Shown one piece after another: positions 6,544 to 10,000 of a DNA stretch of 10,000 nt. Origin of the DNA: Anaerolinea sp. (GTDB lineage: Bacteria; Chloroflexota; Anaerolineae; Anaerolineales; Anaerolineaceae); the NCBI GenBank assembly GCA_020216845.1, contig JAIWNK010000032.1:1-10000 (forward strand), read 5' to 3'. The translations under genes were made by a program, and so were the position numbers. Each line of letters opens with the position of its first letter. Positions within the stretch are counted from its first letter, which is position 1. The notes under the pieces are model-generated. The model searched no databases. It was not told where the DNA came from and saw only the letters and a program-made list of their open reading frames with translations.

Positions 6544-7764
6544 TCAATCCTTGTTCACCAAACTTTCCAAATAATTTGCAAAATGATCGGTAATGTCACG
6601 ACGATTGAGGTGCTGCTCCACATAACGCCGACCCGCTAAGCCCATTTGCCGTGCCCGACGCGGATCGTCCGCCAGGGTCTGCACCGCCTCAGCCAACGCC
6701 GCCGGGTTGCCCGGCTCAACAAACAACCCCGCCTGCGCCTCTTCCACCACCTGACGCACCACGCCATCAATCACCAACAAAACAGCTCGTCCAGCTGCCA
6801 TATAATCAAACACCTTATTCGGATAAGTGGTGCGGTATAGATCCAACGGCTTCAAGATAGCCAATCCCGCATCTGCTGCTGCCAAAACCTCTGCCATTTG
6901 CTGCTTTGAAACAGGCGGCAAAAAGCACACGTTCTTTAGCCCCAATGTGTGCGCCTGTGCCTGCAAATTTTTCTTTTCTTTCCCATCTCCCACCAGCAAA
7001 AAGACGATATCCGTTCGCTCCATCAGTTGGGCAGCAGCCTGCAATACCACGCCCAAATCATTCGATAGGCCGTGCGCCCCGGCGTATAAAACCACAAACC
7101 GATCTCCCAAATCATGTGCCTGTCGAAACGCCTGCCCACGGCCCTGCGGGTCAAACATCTCCGGCGAAGCGCCATTGGGTATCAAATGCACCTGCGCCGC
7201 TCCGCGCTCCTGCACATGCTCAATAAACCCCGGGGAATTTACCACCACCCCATCCGCGTGTCGGTAAAGAAAACTCTCCAGCCACAAAGACAAACGGATC
7301 AACAACCGATTGCGCAGCACCCCCACAGCAATCGCAAACGCAGGCCACAAATCGCGCACCTCAAACACAAACTTTGCCCCCTTCAACCGGGCCAACAACC
7401 AGGCCGTCCAACCCTGAAAAATTGGCGGAGACGTGCCCCAAACCACATCCACCGCCCGCACCCCCAGCCCGACCCAAAAGGATGAAAACATAAAGCTAAT
7501 AAAGCTCACCACACGATGCACAAAACTTCGGTGCCAGGCCGGATACGTATACGTGCGCAGGATCACAATTCCCGGTTCCACATCTTGCCGCTCCACCCAG
7601 CGCATTTGCTGCGAACGCAGCTGCCCCGTCAGATAACTGACCGGACTGGCAATCACCGTCACCCGATGACCGCGCTCAACCAAAGCGCGCGCCATTTCAA
7701 TGTGACGCGTCCCACCTGCCTCATCTAGACCAGCAAACGCCTGATGGATCAATAAAATATGCAC
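6544..7764 (-). CDS. Glycosyltransferase family 4 (WbuB-like), GT-B fold
   Basis: A 406-residue cytoplasmic or membrane-associated glycosyltransferase that should move a sugar from a nucleotide donor to a growing surface or exo-polysaccharide. The N-terminal Rossmann domain starts HILLIHQAF with the glycine-containing loop GGTRHIEMARALVERGH. The acceptor-side block VRDLWPAFAIAVGVLRN and NSPGFIEHVQERG are typical of WbuB-like GT4 enzymes. The C-terminal donor domain begins near RFVVLYAGAHG and includes VGDGKEKKNL and the YPNKVFDYMAAGRAVL block (about 314-329) that binds the nucleotide sugar. Length is normal for the family. The start is GTG; no ATG or Shine-Dalgarno is nearby, and a TACAAT lies exactly where a leaderless transcript would begin at the G. 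The heparinase-family gene ends 33 bases upstream. Donor and acceptor sugars cannot be assigned. Confidence 0.93.
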   Translation of the reverse strand: MHILLIHQAFAGLDEAGGTRHIEMARALVERGHRVTVIASPVSYLTGQLRSQQMRWVERQDVEPGIVILRTYTYPAWHRSFVHRVVSFISFMFSSFWVGLGVRAVDVVWGTSPPIFQGWTAWLLARLKGAKFVFEVRDLWPAFAIAVGVLRNRLLIRLSLWLESFLYRHADGVVVNSPGFIEHVQERGAAQVHLIPNGASPEMFDPQGRGQAFRQAHDLGDRFVVLYAGAHGLSNDLGVVLQAAAQLMERTDIVFLLVGDGKEKKNLQAQAHTLGLKNVCFLPPVSKQQMAEVLAAADAGLAILKPLDLYRTTYPNKVFDYMAAGRAVLLVIDGVVRQVVEEAQAGLFVEPGNPAALAEAVQTLADDPRRARQMGLAGRRYVEQHLNRRDITDHFANYLESLVNKD

Positions 7765-7770
7765 GATTTA

Positions 7771-7776
7771 ATTGTA
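7771..7776 (-). promoter_or_regulatory. -10 element of a probable leaderless promoter for the glycosyltransferase
   Basis: TACAAT on the minus strand (five of six consensus bases) is followed by six bases and then the GTG start at 7764. If it is the -10 hexamer (-12 to -7), +1 is the G of the start codon. There is no clear -35 at 16-18 bp; a TTGATT lies 14 bp upstream, which is too close. The absence of any Shine-Dalgarno fits leaderless initiation. Confidence 0.45.
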
Positions 7777-7797
7777 TCACGGCACCCGAAAATCAAT

Positions 7798-9696
7798 CTA
7801 CTTTTTTAATTGCCACTTTGTTACCCAACGCACGGGCAAGTTTGTGTGCAACTGCCAGCTAAGCGAGAGCGCCGGCACGCGCTCGCCATAAATCCGCGAA
7901 ACCCAACCACGCCGCTCAACCGATTGTCCCTCCCCGACCAGGCACATCCCGGCGCGCACCAGGCAAAAGGTTGCATCTTGCGTCGCGCCTTCCAATCGCA
8001 CCGTCAAACGCAGCTGCCCAGCCAACGCTTCAAAAATCAACGTATCCTCCCGCAGTTGCCAGGGCAAATCGGCCAACAACCAATGCAACGTCAAGACATG
8101 CTCCCCACTGCGGCGCAGCGGCAACAAGTCATCAATCACCTGCCAATCATCGCCCCCCAACCATTCCAAGCGCCGCACATGCCGCACGCCCAGACGCTCA
8201 TAGCCATACCGTTCAACCACCAAACGCTGTTGCGTGCGCTCAATCCACTCTGCCTGATCCCAATCCAACCACAAAAAACGCCCTGCCCGGCGCATTGGCT
8301 GTTGCCCATCCACCAAAACCCCATTATGCACGTCCGCCCCTGCCAGGCCATTTTGCCAGGGAGGCAAACCATTATACAAATACGTCCCCGCGTCGCAAAC
8401 CAGGTTTTGACCTTGCCACCACATTTCAACCTGCAACTGATCCGCGTGTGCTGGCCGCGCAGCAAACCGCACTGCGCGCAACGTTGCCCAACTGCTAACC
8501 CCACTCAACCGCCCCACCGCCACCGAGTTGACCGGCCAGCTCAACCTTTGCTCGGGCAAAGCAACCTGCAGCCACACAAGCGCTTCGTTCCACGCCCCAT
8601 CCGCAAAAGCCAGCTGCCCCAAAAACGTCGCCGCTGCTGCCTGCGCTACCGGACGATAATCTTCTGCTCCCCCCGGCGCCAACGGCAAAACCAGTGCGCC
8701 ATCATTGTTGCCCAGGTTGATCACCAGCCCATTTTCATCCATGTGCGCCAACAACCAACGCACAGCTTGCGCCAGGCGTTGGCGTGTCACATGGCTCCAG
8801 CTCAATCCCACCTGACGCCCCAAAGCATCCATCCACAAGGCTTCTTGCAACATCAGCCGGTGATAATTGCTGCTTTGCTGCACATAGCTGCCATCCTCAG
8901 CAATTTGTGTCTGCAACGCGCCTTCAAACCAGCTCCAGCCGCGTCGCTGCCATCCCTTTTCGTCCAACCAAACCCCAGCTGTGAACAACCCCAAAGCTTC
9001 GCTGAGCACATGATTGTTATGCTGTGCCTCAGCATAACGCATCGTTGGCAAAATGCGGCGGGCATGTTGCTGCACACTGCCTGCCAGGCGAGCCAACTGC
9101 TCAGCCGACGCAGCCTCAGCAAACACCGTCCCGGCAAAAGCCAACGCGGCCAAGCGCAGCGCCACTTCTTGCGCCGAAGTCCAGTATGGCCCGGCATTAC
9201 AAGGATTTTCCCGCACAAAGTCCTCAAAAAGCCGCCAAAACGCCTCCTGAAACCGCCGATCATGCGTCAGGGCGTAGGCCCGCGCCAACACAAACGCCCA
9301 ACCAAACCGTCCGGCCTCCCAAATGAACTTGATATCCTGCTCCCCCAAACGGTCGCCATACATCAACGCATGACGCAACGGCTGCGGCACACTCAACTGC
9401 AACGGACGCGGCCCGCCCCCAAACAAGCGCACCCGTCCTGCCAATAGCTCCTCCGCCTCAGCCAACAAAGCCGCTTCTCCATCTGCTCCCAAAGCAGCTC
9501 GCAACGCCTCAGGCGCAGGCACAGCCAATAGGCCCCGGGCGGGGATGACCCCAGCCGGCAATGCGGTCTCAATTGGCAAACGCGCACGCAACCAACCGCT
9601 GCGCAGCTGTAGCTGATAAAGCGCAAATGCCCCGGCCTGCCGCCAGCCCAACTGCCGAAGGACTTTCCAGCCCGTCTCAAACCGTTGCAGGCCCAA
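7798..9696 (-). CDS. Heparinase II/III-family protein (polysaccharide lyase-like)
   Basis: A protein of about 632 residues with the two-domain layout of heparinase II/III and alginate-lyase-like enzymes, which cleave uronate-containing polysaccharides by beta-elimination. Residues about 90-370 form an alpha/alpha toroid with the family blocks EAQHNNHVLSEALGLF (227-229 are NNH) and EDGSYVQQSSNYHRLMLQ (about 267-284; Y278/H279 are candidate catalytic residues). The C-terminal beta-sandwich begins near HADQLQVEMW and contains LVCDAGTYLYNG and ADVHNGVLVDG. No signal peptide is visible, so it may act inside the cell. The frame is open to a TTG at 9738, but I prefer the TTG at 9696, which has AGGTGG six bases upstream and overlaps the previous gene by only 20 bases. 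Its oxidoreductase and GT4 neighbours put it in an exopolysaccharide cluster. Substrate is unknown. Confidence 0.88.
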   Translation of the reverse strand: MGLQRFETGWKVLRQLGWRQAGAFALYQLQLRSGWLRARLPIETALPAGVIPARGLLAVPAPEALRAALGADGEAALLAEAEELLAGRVRLFGGGPRPLQLSVPQPLRHALMYGDRLGEQDIKFIWEAGRFGWAFVLARAYALTHDRRFQEAFWRLFEDFVRENPCNAGPYWTSAQEVALRLAALAFAGTVFAEAASAEQLARLAGSVQQHARRILPTMRYAEAQHNNHVLSEALGLFTAGVWLDEKGWQRRGWSWFEGALQTQIAEDGSYVQQSSNYHRLMLQEALWMDALGRQVGLSWSHVTRQRLAQAVRWLLAHMDENGLVINLGNNDGALVLPLAPGGAEDYRPVAQAAAATFLGQLAFADGAWNEALVWLQVALPEQRLSWPVNSVAVGRLSGVSSWATLRAVRFAARPAHADQLQVEMWWQGQNLVCDAGTYLYNGLPPWQNGLAGADVHNGVLVDGQQPMRRAGRFLWLDWDQAEWIERTQQRLVVERYGYERLGVRHVRRLEWLGGDDWQVIDDLLPLRRSGEHVLTLHWLLADLPWQLREDTLIFEALAGQLRLTVRLEGATQDATFCLVRAGMCLVGEGQSVERRGWVSRIYGERVPALSLSWQLHTNLPVRWVTKWQLKK

Positions 9697-10000
9697 TCTC
9701 CACCACCTGACCGCTGCGCAATGCCTGAACCGCCGCAAAGCTTGCCCGCGTCACCCCCAGCAAATGCGCATACGGAATCGGCGGCAGCCCCCCCGCCTGA
9801 CAAACCTGCACAAATGCCCGCCAGCCGGCCTCATGCCCCTTATCCTGACGCAAAGGACTGCGTAACACAGTTCGGCGCCCTTCGCCAACCAGCTCCAGCA
9901 TACGAAAATCATCCAACGCCGCCACCCGTCCACCGCAAAACACGTTCAATTGCTCTTTGGGATAGCTCTTATCGCCATTGGCCAGATACGAAATCGTCGC
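9677..10000 (-). CDS. Gfo/Idh/MocA-type oxidoreductase, C-terminal end (gene continues past the window)
   Basis: The frame is open from the window edge to a TGA at 9679-9677, giving the last 107 residues. They read ATISYLANGDKSYPKE, LNVFCGGRVAALDDFRMLEL, then QDKGHEAGWRAFVQVCQAGG and PIPYAHLLGVTRASFAAVQA. This matches the end of NAD(P)-dependent Gfo/Idh/MocA dehydrogenases, in particular the bi-domain type in which a zinc-alcohol-dehydrogenase-like part is fused to a Gfo/Idh/MocA part. That type is often found beside heparinase II/III genes in polysaccharide clusters. These enzymes oxidise or reduce sugar groups, often on nucleotide sugars. The nucleotide-binding domains lie outside the window, so the bi-domain form and substrate cannot be confirmed. 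Possible internal TTG starts (9949) are ordinary Leu codons, not gene starts. The next gene starts inside its last codons. Confidence 0.85.
   Translation of the reverse strand, partial: ATISYLANGDKSYPKEQLNVFCGGRVAALDDFRMLELVGEGRRTVLRSPLRQDKGHEAGWRAFVQVCQAGGLPPIPYAHLLGVTRASFAAVQALRSGQVVEIGPATV

Noticed and set aside
7765..7797. Possible terminator between the heparinase-family and glycosyltransferase genes
   Set aside because: No stem longer than about three pairs and no T-run in the right place.
7810..9447. 545-codon open frame on the + strand opposite the heparinase-family gene
   Set aside because: It is in the codon-aligned antisense frame. The G/T-rich sense gene uses few TTA, CTA and TCA codons, so few antisense stops arise. 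The translation is rich in Pro, Gln, His and Arg with no recognisable domain.
9697..9738. Upstream TTG start for the heparinase-family gene
   Set aside because: It would overlap the oxidoreductase gene by 62 bases and has no good ribosome site. The TTG at 9696 has AGGTGG six bases upstream. Not excluded, since homologues could decide it.

Overview
All ten genes in this 10 kb window lie on the minus strand, so transcription runs from base 10000 towards base 1. Coding density is very high: the longest gap is 85 bp, and several genes overlap or nearly touch. No rRNA, tRNA, CRISPR array or insertion sequence is visible. The + strand is C- and A-rich throughout, so the coding strand is G/T-rich. 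The gene content is a short-Q-loop cytochrome bd oxidase, OmpR/PhoR-type two-component systems, a WbuB-like GT4, and heparinase II/III beside a Gfo/Idh/MocA C-terminus. Together with moderate GC and Leu-TTG/Val-GTG-rich codon use, this fits a bacterium of the Chloroflexota (Anaerolineae-like). That placement is an inference and no marker gene confirms it.

In transcription order, bases 10000-6544 hold the end of a surface-polysaccharide cluster. It has the C-terminus of a Gfo/Idh/MocA oxidoreductase, a heparinase II/III-family protein whose start overlaps it, and a GT4 glycosyltransferase that appears to be made from a leaderless mRNA. Three bases after the GT4 comes a two-component system: an OmpR-family regulator (6540-5821) and a PhoR-like sensor kinase with extracytoplasmic, HAMP and PAS regions (5811-4051). 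cydA and cydB follow (3990-1581). They encode the two main subunits of cytochrome bd quinol oxidase, with a candidate promoter and dyad overlapping the kinase stop codon. A strong intrinsic terminator ends this block at 1552-1509.

The last block is ridA, a second OmpR-family regulator and a second sensor kinase cut off by the window edge. The regulator and kinase overlap as TGATG. A perfect TATAAT sits at the upstream foot of the cydAB terminator hairpin, so ridA may have a promoter nested in that terminator. The most striking observation is the RidA-family protein. Its enamine/imine deaminase core has no cysteine, yet it carries a Cys-Cys-Cys N-terminus and an added Cys/Asp/His-rich tail, which together hold ten cysteines. 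This looks like a metal-binding or thiol-redox appendage, next to the bd oxidase genes and flanked by two sensory systems.
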